DNA of 35,932 nucleotides, from contig MNGW01000101.1 of assembly GCA_001918935.1 (NCBI GenBank), positions 1 to 35,932 of the forward strand. The letters are read 5' to 3'. The notes below the pieces were generated by a model that saw only the letters and a program-made list of their open reading frames with translations, was not told the origin of the DNA and made no database searches. Every line of letters begins with the position of its first letter. Position 1 is the first letter of the stretch. Shown piece after piece: positions 25,561 through 34,013 of the stretch. The stretch comes from Acidobacteriales bacterium 13_1_40CM_3_55_5. Its GTDB lineage: Bacteria; Acidobacteriota; Terriglobia; Terriglobales; Acidobacteriaceae. Both the position numbers and the translations under genes were made by a program.

Positions 25561-28254
25561 GTGATTGGTTCCTCCATTTCTCATTACCGTCTGACTGAAA
25601 AGCTGGGTGCCGGCGGCATGGGAGTGGTATACGGAGCTGAAGATGTCATCCTAAAACGCCAAGTGGCCCTGAAGTTCCTGCCTGAAGAACTGACGACTGA
25701 TCCGCATGCCCTCGACCGCTTTTCGCGGGAAGCCCGCGCCGCAGCTGCACTTAACCATCCACACATTTGTACTATTCACGATATGGGGGAGCATGAGGGA
25801 CGCCACTTCATCGTTATGGAGCGGCTCGAAGGCAAGACATTGATGCACTACCTTGCGGGTCGAGCTGTAACTAAGATTCAAATCATCGAGCTTGCGGTCC
25901 AGATCGCCGATGCCTTGGATGCGGCACATGCGAAAGGCATCATCCATCGCGATATTAAACCTGCAAACATTTTTGTAACCACTCGTGGAGACGTTAAAGT
26001 ATTGGACTTCGGACTTGCGAAGCTACTCCCACAAGCCACGAAGCCAGCCGGAGTAGAGGACGGACAAACTTCTTCGGCACCCACGGTCGACAGCAATCTC
26101 ACTGATGCTGGCATCGCGGTCGGTACAGTTGCATATATGTCGCCGGAGCAGGTGCGCGGAGATGAACTCGATTCGCGTACCGATTTGTTCTCGTTCGGCG
26201 CGGTCCTCTATGAGATGGGTACTCAGCGACAGGCGTTCTCAGGCCAAACTAGCGCGGTAGTCTCCGAGGCGATTCTCAACCGCCAGCCAGTTGCAGTATC
26301 GTTTATGAATCCCGAACTTCCCACGAGATTCCAGGAAATCATTGACAAGGCACTAGAGAAGGACCCTGAATTGCGATACCAGAGCGCCGGAGAACTACGC
26401 TCAGATTTGAAACGGTTAAAGCGGGATTTGGAATCGACCGAGTCTCGGCTTCGAACTTTGCCAGCTTCTCGGGCCGGCCCAAGGAACTGGTGGTCCTCCC
26501 AGAAAGTGGTCATCGCTGCAGTTTTGATTTCTGGGCTCGCGGTTGTCCTTGCCTTGCGTTGGCGTTCGGCCCCACTTCCACATGAAAGCCGCATGCTGCT
26601 TCAACGCAGCATTACCGCGAACCCTCCAGAAAACCCGGTGTACGCAGCCGCTATTTCTCCTGACGGTAGATCCCTGGCATATGCAGATTTCACGGGCGTT
26701 TTTGTTCGCCTCCTCGAGACAGGTGAAAGCCATCCTCTGGCTCTCCCCGAAGGATTCTGCTTTAGGTGAGCGAGCCTTTCCTGGTTCCGGGACGGAACCA
26801 AACTAGCGGCGGTCGGGCCAGGAGAATCAGGCGAGACCACCGGTATCTGGGCCATTTCTATTCTTGGTGGCGCCCCGCGTAAGTTGAAGGACGATGCCGG
26901 GCGAGCTTCGGTCTCGCCGGACGGCACCCGTATAGCTTACATACATAGCGGATCAGAATCGGAAATATGGATGATGGACGCAAACGGAGGGTCCCCTCGA
27001 AAACTGCTGCAGGCGCCACCCGGCGAACATGTCTTGCAGTTGCAGTGGTCGCCAGACGGGCAACATGTGGCATACACAAAGTCCAATATGGAAACACAGA
27101 AGCCCGACGTGGCTATCGAGATTGCGTCGGCGGAAGGCGGAGTGCCCGCCACGCTTTTTGCCGCGCCTGGATTGCGCAGCTTTTGCTGGCCAGACGACAA
27201 CCGCATTGTCTACTCGGCAGAAGAGCCGCCCCCAAAAATCGATATGAATCTGTGGGAAATTTCCCTCGACCGATCCAGTTCAAAAGTATCCGGCGAGCCC
27301 CGGCGGATCACGAACTGGGCTGGCGTTTCACCGTTAGACCTCAGTGTTAGTGCCGACAGCAAACGATTAGTATTCGTTAACTCGGGATTGCAGCGTGAAC
27401 TGTATGTGGCAGAGAACCCAAAGAAAGGGAAGTTGGAAACCCCCCGTCGTTTAGCCCTGGAAGGTAGAAACAATCTGCCTTCGGCTTGGACTCGGGATGG
27501 GCAAGCCCTCTTTTTCTATTCCGATCGAAACGGGAATTGGGACATCTTCCGACAACGATTACAGCAACGGACAGCGGAGGACTTTGTTGTCGGTCCTGGG
27601 GAACAAACTCAGCCCCGCCTCACTCCCGATGGTTCGTCAGTTCTGTACTGGGATTACAAGGACGCGACAGACGGGGCTTCGGTGTCGATGCGCTTAATGC
27701 GAGTGCCGATTTCCGGTGGCGCTCCAGAGCAAGTCCTGCAATCGAGTCCAGAGGCCGAAGTTCGATGTGCGAGGGCGCGTTCGCGATGCATCCTGGGTGA
27801 GCGGGATCGAATCAAGAATGAACTTGTACTCACCGACATTGATCCGGTTCGAGGCAAAGCAGTCGAATTGCTGAGGCTTAAGGCTGATCCTGCCGCTTCG
27901 CCAGAATGGGATCTGTCGCCGGACGGTGCAACTGTCGCAATCGTCGATCTTGATGATGCTAAAGATCGTATTCGTCTTGTACAACTGGATTCCAAGGCGG
28001 CACGCTCGATTTCACTTGGACATTCAAAGACGCTCTCGGGCATAAGTTGGTCAGCCGATGGAAAGAGTTGGTTCGTCACGAGCTCATCCGTACGCGGCGC
28101 GTCAATACTCAGCGTGCAATCGAACGGCGCGAGTTTAGAATTGTGGGCTACGAGCAATATCATGGGTACTCCGCTCACTTCACCCGACGATAGGAACCTT
28201 GCTTTCACCGTCTCAACCCGTAATAGCAACGCTTGGCTAATTGAGAATTTCTGA
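25561..28254 (+). pseudogene. Ser/Thr protein kinase with C-terminal WD40/TolB-like propeller, interrupted by in-frame TGA
   Basis: The kinase domain (residues 9-285) is intact: GAGGMGVVY loop, Lys38 in VALK, HRDIKPAN with Asp131, DFG at 149-151, and SPEQ for the APE motif. A transmembrane helix follows (KVVIAAVLISGLAVVLALRW, about 315-334), then a propeller with repeated SPDG motifs. Codon 403 is TGA (26767-26769). The same frame continues through ASLSWFRDGTKLAAVGP, LQWSPDGQHVAYT and WSADGKSWFVTSS to 28254, so one 897-residue protein appears split. The TGA sits where CGA (Arg) would fit. A truncated product would keep the kinase and membrane helix. The start is GTG 25561 with GAGGG upstream. 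Kinase-propeller fusions are abundant in Acidobacteria. Confidence 0.85.
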
Positions 28255-28344
28255 GCGGTTTACGTCCGCCGTAAATTGGTTCAACAGTTCCCAATGAGTG
28301 TGCGGGGTTTCCCGTCCTGGAGAGTGGAGAGATGCCGGAGGATC

Positions 28345-28376
28345 GGCACTTAGCATTCAGCACTTAGCAATTAGCC
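28345..28376. repeat. heptad repeat array, plus orientation
   Basis: GGCACTTAGCATTCAGCACT is followed by TAGCAATTAGCC. It is a single arm, directly upstream of the terminator hairpin. Confidence 0.7.
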
Positions 28377-28381
28377 AGTGC

Positions 28382-28407
28382 GGGCGGCTCGCGCCGCCCT
28401 CTCTTTT
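28382..28407 (+). terminator. rho-independent terminator after the kinase-propeller gene
   Basis: GGGCGGC-TCGC-GCCGCCC forms a perfect 7-bp GC stem, followed by TCTCTTTT. It is located 127 nt after the 28254 stop and before the GH18-like gene. Confidence 0.8.
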
Positions 28408-28526
28408 CCACCAGCTTCTCACATGCAGGATTCGCTGTATTGACACGTTTTATGACTCGCATAAAGCTATTCATCCCAATGTTTAGTTCCGGCCCCTTGA
28501 AAACTAAATCATGAAGGAGGCGTTCT

Positions 28527-29624
28527 ATGCGTCGCATGATGTTCTGCCTGTTCATCGTGGGAGCCATTACGTTTTTGTCCAGCCCTGCTGCCAACGCCCA
28601 GATGCAGATTTACGGAGCGTGGCACTGCGGCAACGATGCCTGTACCTGGGCTTCGGTGCGGAATATGACCGACTTCGATACCAAAAATCATTGGCTGATC
28701 GATCGCGGCGACGGATCAGGGCTGCCGTCGGTCAATCTCGTCATACTCAGTTTTGTGAATCCGTTGCGACTGCTCAACAAGACCAACGACGCGCAGACTT
28801 CTCAAGGGGTACCGATCGGGATGACGCAAGATGTGGTGAATTATTTCAAAGCCAAAAACATTCGCGTCATGCTGTCGATTGGAGGAATTACTTACGTCAG
28901 CGATTGGAACACGGCTTTGGACACCAATCCCACGCAGCTTGGGATCAATGCCGCGGAGCTGGCGCATCGATTGGGAGTAGGCATCGAGATTGACTATGAA
29001 GAAAGCAGCAATCCCAGGCTGGCGGCGGTGCAGTCGTTTATCAATGCCTATCGTTCCTATGTTTATCCCGTGGATGGAAAGGGAACTCAATACGATGCGA
29101 CGGGAGCGAATCCGGCGGCGCGGCTGACCATTGATCTGGCGGCGGGAGATCGATGGTTGATTGGCTTGTGTCAAAAAGCTACCAGCACTTGGCTCACGAC
29201 CAGCAGTCCGGTACTGGATTACGCCAATGCTATGGTTCCCAACAAGCAGCCCAGCACTTCCGGAGCACAATCAAACTGGCAGGAACACATCGATGGCAAG
29301 CCGACTTACAATCCGCCGATTCCTCCGCTGGCCCCGGCGAAATTTACTGGCAGCCTGTACATCGTGACCGGGAATAGGCCGGCGCCGGAATGCACCAATT
29401 TCAGTGCGTCGCTGGAAAATAGCACCGGCAGTTATGTTCAGACCGTGGTTCCCCACGGCGCTGGGACGACCTCTGGAATGCTGGGCTATATGTTCTGGGC
29501 GGCGGAGTGTCAAGGGACGCGGACCATTTGTACGACGCCTCCGAACACCTGTGAAGGTGGCGTGGGTGTGGGCGCGAAGACATACAACATTCCAATCCCG
29601 ATGCCGCCGTTAAGACAGAACTGA
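28527..29624 (+). CDS. secreted glycoside hydrolase family 18-like protein
   Basis: A 365-residue protein with signal peptide MRRMMFCLFIVGAITFLSSP-AANA and cleavage before QMQIYG. GH18-like features: VNLVILSFVNPLRLLN (barrel strand 2), YFKAKNIRVMLSIGGITY with the SxGG motif, and LGVGIEIDYEESS with Glu158 at the catalytic acid position. In the DxxDxDxE motif the last Asp (156) and Glu158 are kept, but the earlier positions are Val151 and Glu154, so chitinase activity is uncertain. The C-terminal half has four or more cysteines and Pro/Gly-rich loops. An AAGGAGG site lies 6-7 nt before ATG 28527. The gene is monocistronic, between a terminator and a REP element. Confidence 0.72.
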   Translation: MRRMMFCLFIVGAITFLSSPAANAQMQIYGAWHCGNDACTWASVRNMTDFDTKNHWLIDRGDGSGLPSVNLVILSFVNPLRLLNKTNDAQTSQGVPIGMTQDVVNYFKAKNIRVMLSIGGITYVSDWNTALDTNPTQLGINAAELAHRLGVGIEIDYEESSNPRLAAVQSFINAYRSYVYPVDGKGTQYDATGANPAARLTIDLAAGDRWLIGLCQKATSTWLTTSSPVLDYANAMVPNKQPSTSGAQSNWQEHIDGKPTYNPPIPPLAPAKFTGSLYIVTGNRPAPECTNFSASLENSTGSYVQTVVPHGAGTTSGMLGYMFWAAECQGTRTICTTPPNTCEGGVGVGAKTYNIPIPMPPLRQN

Positions 29625-29689
29625 AGCAATTGAGGGTGCCCCGCCCTTGTCGTGTTTTGGAGAGACAGGGTGGGGATATTCACGGATTT

Positions 29690-29757
29690 GAGAGTGCACG
29701 ACTTCCAGTCGCGCCGATGAAAGCTACCGACAACGCGGCTTCCAGCCGCTGAGCCAC
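29690..29757. repeat. REP element between the GH18-like gene and tldD
   Basis: GTGCACGACTTCCAGTCGCG, then a spacer containing CGACAACGCGGCTTCCAG and CCGCTGAG. This is the same two-palindrome layout as at 16540-16600. Confidence 0.7.
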
Positions 29758-29894
29758 GGCTTTTCGAAATCGCGCCAGCGCAACGATCAGTGTAGTCCGC
29801 ACATTTCTCGTAAGCATAAAAGGTGAGAAGAAGCACGAGGTGTGAGGTGCACATGTGCTCTCATTTTCTATGTGATAAATTTGAAGTTTCGGCT

Positions 29895-31361
29895 ATGAAA
29901 CATATTGCTGACTGGGCACTGAACGTTGCGAATCTACGCGGAGCATCCTACGCTGACGCTCGCCTGGCTGACGATCGCAGCCGGGGACTGGCCACCAAGA
30001 ATGGCAAGATCGGCCATGCCGCGGATTCGGAATCGCTGGGGATCGGCGTACGCGTCATCGCCGATGGCGCCTGGGGATACGCTGCGTCCGACGATTTGAG
30101 TCGCTCGGCTGTGGAAGCGACAGCGGGGCGCGCCGTGGATATCGCTCGCGCATCTTCGCGGGTGAAGCAGAGCGAAGTCCGGCTTGCTCCCGAAAAGGCG
30201 GTCAGCGCGGAATGGACCACGCCGATACAAATTGATCCCTTCACTACTTCCGTGGAACAGAATCTTGATCTGCTGCTCAAGATTGACTCCGAGTTGCGCG
30301 CGGTGAAAGGCGTCACGCTGGCTGAGACCAACATGAATTTTCGCCGGGAAGAGCAATGGTTTGTCTCTTCCGAGGGCACCAACATCCATCAGACGAAATA
30401 TACGACCGGGGTTGGATACGCGGCGCATGCCTTCGCGGGCAGCGACATTCAAAAACGATCTTATCCCAACTCGTTCGGCGGGCAGTGGCAGAACAAAGGC
30501 TATGAACTGATTGGCGAACTGAAGTTGGTGGAGAACGCGCGGCGCGTCGGCGAGGAGGCGGTCGCGCTGTTGAAGGCGGATCAATGTCCCGAAGGCGTGT
30601 TTGACATCATTCTGGATGGTTCGCAGCTTGGCCTGCAGATTCACGAGTCAGTCGGACATCCCATTGAACTCGATCGCGTCCTGGGTATGGAAGCCAATTT
30701 TGCCGGGACGTCATTTCTTACGCTGGACAAGTTGCGCAAACTGCGTTATGGCAGCGATCTGGTGAACGTGGTTGCCGATGCGCGGCAGGAGCATGGCCCG
30801 GGTCTGGGAACATTTGCGTTCGATGAAGAAGGCGTGCCGGCACAGTGCACGCCGATCATCACCAACGGATTGTTCACCGGATATCTGACATCGCGCGAGA
30901 CCGCGCATACCATCGGCGCCAATCGCTCGGGTGGAACTCTTCGCGCTGAAGGATGGAACCGGCTGCCGATCATCCGCATGACCAACATCAGCATTCTGCC
31001 GGGAGAAAAGCCGCTGACGCGCGAGCAACTCATCGCTTCCACCAACAACGGCATTTACATGGAGACGAATCGTTCCTGGTCGATTGATGACAAACGCTAC
31101 AACTTCCAGTTCGGCTGCGAAGCTGGATGGGAAATCAAGAACGGCAAGCGCACCCGCATGCTGCGCAACCCCTCCTACAGCGGCATTACTACGGAATTCT
31201 GGAATGCGATGGATGCCATCTGCTCGCGTGACGAATGGGTGCTTTGGGGGACGCCGCATTGCGGCAAGGGGCAGCCGCAGCAGGTCATGGGCACGGGACA
31301 TGGGGCGGCACCGGCAAGATTTAGGAACGTCAAAGTGGGATCAGCTTATAAGGGGAACTGA
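29895..31361 (+). CDS. tldD: TldD-family metalloprotease subunit
   Basis: TldD pairs with TldE/PmbA to form a heterodimeric metalloprotease that degrades unfolded peptides and matures some modified peptides. It has 488 residues from ATG 29895 (MKHIADWALNVA); the frame extends upstream to 29823 without family similarity. The metal site HExxxH is His250-Glu-Ser-Val-Gly-His255 in QIHESVGHPIELDRVLG. Other signatures are GTFAFDEEGVPAQCTPIITN, the GYLTSRETAHTIGANRSGGT segment, and CGKGQPQQVMGTGHGAAPAR near the C-terminus, which supplies the family Cys ligand. pmbA follows in the same direction after 143 nt of inverted heptad repeats. Confidence 0.95.
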   Translation: MKHIADWALNVANLRGASYADARLADDRSRGLATKNGKIGHAADSESLGIGVRVIADGAWGYAASDDLSRSAVEATAGRAVDIARASSRVKQSEVRLAPEKAVSAEWTTPIQIDPFTTSVEQNLDLLLKIDSELRAVKGVTLAETNMNFRREEQWFVSSEGTNIHQTKYTTGVGYAAHAFAGSDIQKRSYPNSFGGQWQNKGYELIGELKLVENARRVGEEAVALLKADQCPEGVFDIILDGSQLGLQIHESVGHPIELDRVLGMEANFAGTSFLTLDKLRKLRYGSDLVNVVADARQEHGPGLGTFAFDEEGVPAQCTPIITNGLFTGYLTSRETAHTIGANRSGGTLRAEGWNRLPIIRMTNISILPGEKPLTREQLIASTNNGIYMETNRSWSIDDKRYNFQFGCEAGWEIKNGKRTRMLRNPSYSGITTEFWNAMDAICSRDEWVLWGTPHCGKGQPQQVMGTGHGAAPARFRNVKVGSAYKGN

Positions 31362-31363
31362 AG

Positions 31364-31490
31364 GCAGCACTTGGCACTTAGCATTTAGTTCTTGAACGGA
31401 AGTGCTCGGGTGGAGGGCTTCGGAGATATGGAAATCAGACGGGAAATACCAAACCTCGGAAACGCCAAGTGCCAAGTGCTAAGTGCTGAA
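31364..31490. repeat. inverted heptad arrays between tldD and pmbA
   Basis: The left arm GCAGCACTTGGCACTTAGCA (about 31365-31384) and the right arm 31464-31490 (GCCAAGTGCCAAGTGCTAAG, then TGCTGAA) are built from TTGGCAC/TTAGCAC heptads in opposite orientation. About 75 nt lie between them with no ORF. The left arm starts 3 nt after the tldD stop; the right arm ends 14 nt before the pmbA start. Confidence 0.75.
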
Positions 31491-31504
31491 TTTCTCCGAC
31501 CTTC

Positions 31505-32896
31505 ATGCTAGACAAAAACAAAGCCGCTGACATCTTCGGGAAGATAAAAAAGTACTCGAGTGCAGACGAGGTGGAAGCTCTCACCTACGGCGGGCATTCG
31601 GCGCTGACCCGATTTGCCAACAACACCATTCATCAGAACGTGGCGGAGGAGAATTACGTTGTTTCCGTGCGGACGGCTTTTGATGGGCGCACGGCTCGAG
31701 CTACCACTAACAAACTTGATGATGAGAGTTTGAAGCGTGTAGTGGCGGCCTCGGAGAAGCTGGCGAAGGTGCAGCATCCGGATCCCGATCTCTTGCCGAT
31801 GCCCGAAGCGGGCGGGGGCGCCCGCTCCACACAATCAGATCCAATTCCGAGTAGATATTTTGACGAGACTGCGTCAGTCACCCCAGAGCAGAGAGCCGAG
31901 GCAGTAAAAAAGATTGTCGGCGTGGCTCAGAAGCATAAGCTGACGACTGCCGGCATCTTTTCGACTTCGGAAGTTGTGGAAGGGATATTCAATTCGCGCG
32001 GGCTGGCGGATTGGTATCGGCAAACGTCGTCGGAGGTGTCGGTCACGATGCTGGCCGCGGATTCTTCGGGGTGGCAGAAAGCGAATTCTCCGAACGTCGC
32101 TCAGTTAGACGCGGTCACGCTAGCCGAAATTGCGGCGCGGAAGGCGTTTGAATCCGCAGCGCCGCGCGAAATCCCAGCGGGAAAGTACACCGTCATTCTG
32201 GAGCCGGCGGCGGTGCTGGATATTGTTGGGTTCATGTTTTACGACTTTGGCGGGCTGGCGATCCTCGACCAGCGATCGTTTCTCAACAACCGCGTGGGCA
32301 CAAAACTATTCGGCGAGAACATCAATATTTGGGATGACGTCGGCCACGCGCTGCAGTCGGGCGCACCATTCGATGGAGAAGGGATTCGCCGTCAGCGAGT
32401 GCAACTGGTCGAGGATGGAGTAGTAAAAAGGTTGGTCTACGCCCGTGTCACCGCCGAGAGGATGAAGAAGTCTGAGTACAAGGACAAAGTGGGACAGATC
32501 GAGCCAACCGGCCACGGATTCCCCATCCCCAACGAAATGGGCGAAGCTCCGATGAACATCGTGTTTGGCGGGACTCGAGAGCCGAAGACTGTGGACCAGA
32601 TGATTGGCTCCACCGAGCGCGGTATTCTCGTGACGCGGTTGTGGTATATCCGCGAAGTTGATCCCTATGAAAAGATCCTCACCGGCATGACGCGCGATGG
32701 AACCTTCTATGTGCAGGACGGCGAAATCCAATACGGAGTGCGCAACTTTCGTTTCAACCAAAGCTTGATCGCGATGCTGTCGAACGTCGAAGAGATGGGA
32801 ACCCCAGTGCGGGCCAGCGGGGAAGAATCGTTCGATATGGTGGTGCCGGCAATGAAAGTGGGGGAATTTAATTTTACGGAAGTAACAAAATTCTGA
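31505..32896 (+). CDS. pmbA: PmbA/TldE-family protein
   Basis: The partner subunit of TldD. It is a structural homologue without the HExxxH metal site and contributes to the protease chamber. It has 463 residues from ATG 31505 (MLDKNKAADIFGKIKKYSSA). Family motifs: TRFANNTIHQNVAEENYVVS, VRTAFDGRTARATTN, IFSTSEVVEGIFNSRGL, PAAVLDIVGFMFYDFGGLA and the C-terminal VRNFRFNQSLIAMLSNVEEM. Residues 102-110 (AGGGARSTQ) are encoded by a REP-like element (31808-31834) that is otherwise intergenic at 661-687. The insertion keeps the frame and lies in a linker, so the protein is probably functional. No clear ribosome site is visible, as heptad repeats occupy the leader. Confidence 0.93.
   Translation: MLDKNKAADIFGKIKKYSSADEVEALTYGGHSALTRFANNTIHQNVAEENYVVSVRTAFDGRTARATTNKLDDESLKRVVAASEKLAKVQHPDPDLLPMPEAGGGARSTQSDPIPSRYFDETASVTPEQRAEAVKKIVGVAQKHKLTTAGIFSTSEVVEGIFNSRGLADWYRQTSSEVSVTMLAADSSGWQKANSPNVAQLDAVTLAEIAARKAFESAAPREIPAGKYTVILEPAAVLDIVGFMFYDFGGLAILDQRSFLNNRVGTKLFGENINIWDDVGHALQSGAPFDGEGIRRQRVQLVEDGVVKRLVYARVTAERMKKSEYKDKVGQIEPTGHGFPIPNEMGEAPMNIVFGGTREPKTVDQMIGSTERGILVTRLWYIREVDPYEKILTGMTRDGTFYVQDGEIQYGVRNFRFNQSLIAMLSNVEEMGTPVRASGEESFDMVVPAMKVGEFNFTEVTKF
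31808..31834. repeat. REP-like element within the pmbA reading frame, copy 2
   Basis: 25 of 27 positions match the intergenic copy at 661-687. It is translated in frame as AGGGARSTQ. Confidence 0.8.
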
Positions 32897-32900
32897 AGGC

Positions 32901-33427
32901 GGCAATTAGCAGTCAGCATTCAGCACTCAGCATTCAGCACTCAGCATTCAGCACTCAGCATTCAGCACTCAGCATTCAGCACTCAGCATTCAGCACAAAA
33001 ACATCAGCGCTCATCCTGCTCGACGATCTGCTTCGACTTTACGGACTAAGGATGCAAGCATCCGCTTAATTTCGACCACTGCCAAGTTCAGCTGGGTGTA
33101 ATCCAAATCACTTAGGAAACCAAGATCGTGCGCTAGCAGAAAGTGATATTCCAGTTCGCTGGCGGATCCGCTAGCAATGTTCAGGAAGCGCTGAAACCCA
33201 GGATTTCCTCTTTTGCCACAGCCCTCAGCAATGTTCGCGGCAACTGAGGCAGCACATCTACGAATTTGGTTTGCCAATCCATACATTTCTTCCCGAGGAA
33301 ATGTAGATGTCGCTGCATATGCTGCGAGAGTCAGGCGATGCGCTTTTTGCCACACTTGTAAATCTCTAAAATCTTTCATGGGAAGCCACCTTCTTGTCTT
33401 GGCTGAATGCTGACTGCTGAATGCTGG
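32901..33427. mobile_element. 527-bp cassette: four-helix-bundle gene between inverted heptad arrays
   Basis: The left array 32901-32996 contains six perfect copies of the 14-mer TCAGCATTCAGCAC (32913-32996). The right arm 33401-33427 is the same heptad family in inverted orientation. The only gene between them is the four-helix-bundle protein (33011-33379). The layout parallels the GxxExxY cassette at 9383-9927 in size and plan. The left array begins 4 nt after the pmbA stop. Mobility is inferred. Confidence 0.55.
33011..33379 (-). CDS. four-helix bundle protein (S23 / 23S rRNA intervening-sequence family)
   Basis: A 122-residue helical protein: MKDFRDLQVWQKAHRLTLAA, then FPREEMYGLANQIRRCAASV, AANIAEGCGKRGNPGFQRFL and ASGSASELEYHFLLAHDLGF, the standard signature of the TIGR02436 / S23 family. 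Relatives are encoded inside 23S rRNA intervening sequences and, as Avd, in diversity-generating retroelements, where they bind nucleic acid. The role of free-standing copies is unknown. The start is ATG 33379 with AAGGTGG upstream; the longer open frame to 33658 runs through repeat DNA and the PilZ gene. It lies inside inverted heptad arrays, opposite in orientation to pmbA and the PilZ gene. Confidence 0.92.
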   Translation of the reverse strand: MKDFRDLQVWQKAHRLTLAAYAATSTFPREEMYGLANQIRRCAASVAANIAEGCGKRGNPGFQRFLNIASGSASELEYHFLLAHDLGFLSDLDYTQLNLAVVEIKRMLASLVRKVEADRRAG

Positions 33428-33560
33428 AGAATTTGCTGTGAGCGCCGTCACAGTACACCCTTCCCCGCTGCAATTCCCTGATTCCCAAGCATTTAACCCT
33501 GAAAGTGCAATGACTTCGGTAACTTTTCTCTCCTGATTCCGGGGTGTAAGCTGCGACGTA

Positions 33561-33995
33561 ATGTCAGACCAGTGTCGAACCACGGGAAGTGGAAATCCGG
33601 GCGTCTCTGCGGAGACTCGGAAAGAGAGTTCGTCTTCGGTGGCAGACAAATCAGGCAAACCAGAGAAGACCGAGAGGAGGACTAGCCGCCGCTATCCGGA
33701 CATGCAGAGTGCGGTGCGCTTTCCCATCAAGCTGCCGATTTCGGTGAAGTCGAAATCGGGTGACAGCGCGACGCAAACCCAAAACATCTCCGCCAACGGC
33801 GTGCTGTTCCAGGTGGACGCAGAAATGCCTGTAGGCTCGATGGTGGATTTCACGATTTCCCTGCCTGCGGAGGTGGTTGGCGCCGAGGCCGACGTCCAGC
33901 TCGATTGCCGGGGCCGGGTAGTGCGCAATTTTGAAGAAGGTGGCCGTCGCGGTGTGGGCGTGGTCATTGATGAATATCGTTTTGAGCGCCACTAG
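33561..33995 (+). CDS. PilZ domain protein (c-di-GMP binding)
   Basis: A 144-residue protein with a charged, disordered N-terminus (about 1-45) and a PilZ domain: RRTSRRY as the arginine-rich binding motif, then RFPIKLPISVKSKSGD, QNISANGVLFQVDAEMPVG with the (D/N)xSxxG motif, and RGRVVRNFEEGGRRGVGVVI. Both parts of the c-di-GMP site are present, so binding is likely. It is 18 nt upstream of the LuxR-type regulator, which suggests one operon joining c-di-GMP sensing to transcription control. ATG 33561 is preceded by only a weak ribosome site. Confidence 0.9.
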   Translation: MSDQCRTTGSGNPGVSAETRKESSSSVADKSGKPEKTERRTSRRYPDMQSAVRFPIKLPISVKSKSGDSATQTQNISANGVLFQVDAEMPVGSMVDFTISLPAEVVGAEADVQLDCRGRVVRNFEEGGRRGVGVVIDEYRFERH

Positions 33996-34013
33996 GCGCT
34001 TGCAAGGGAACTG

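Noticed and set aside
26884-28254. Separate downstream propeller gene starting at ATG 26884
   Set aside because: The same frame upstream, from 26770, already reads as propeller sequence continuous with the kinase gene. A single in-frame TGA explains the split better than two genes.
32901-32996. CRISPR array
   Set aside because: The 7/14-nt units are contiguous with no unique spacers and there are no cas genes. It is a tandem repeat.
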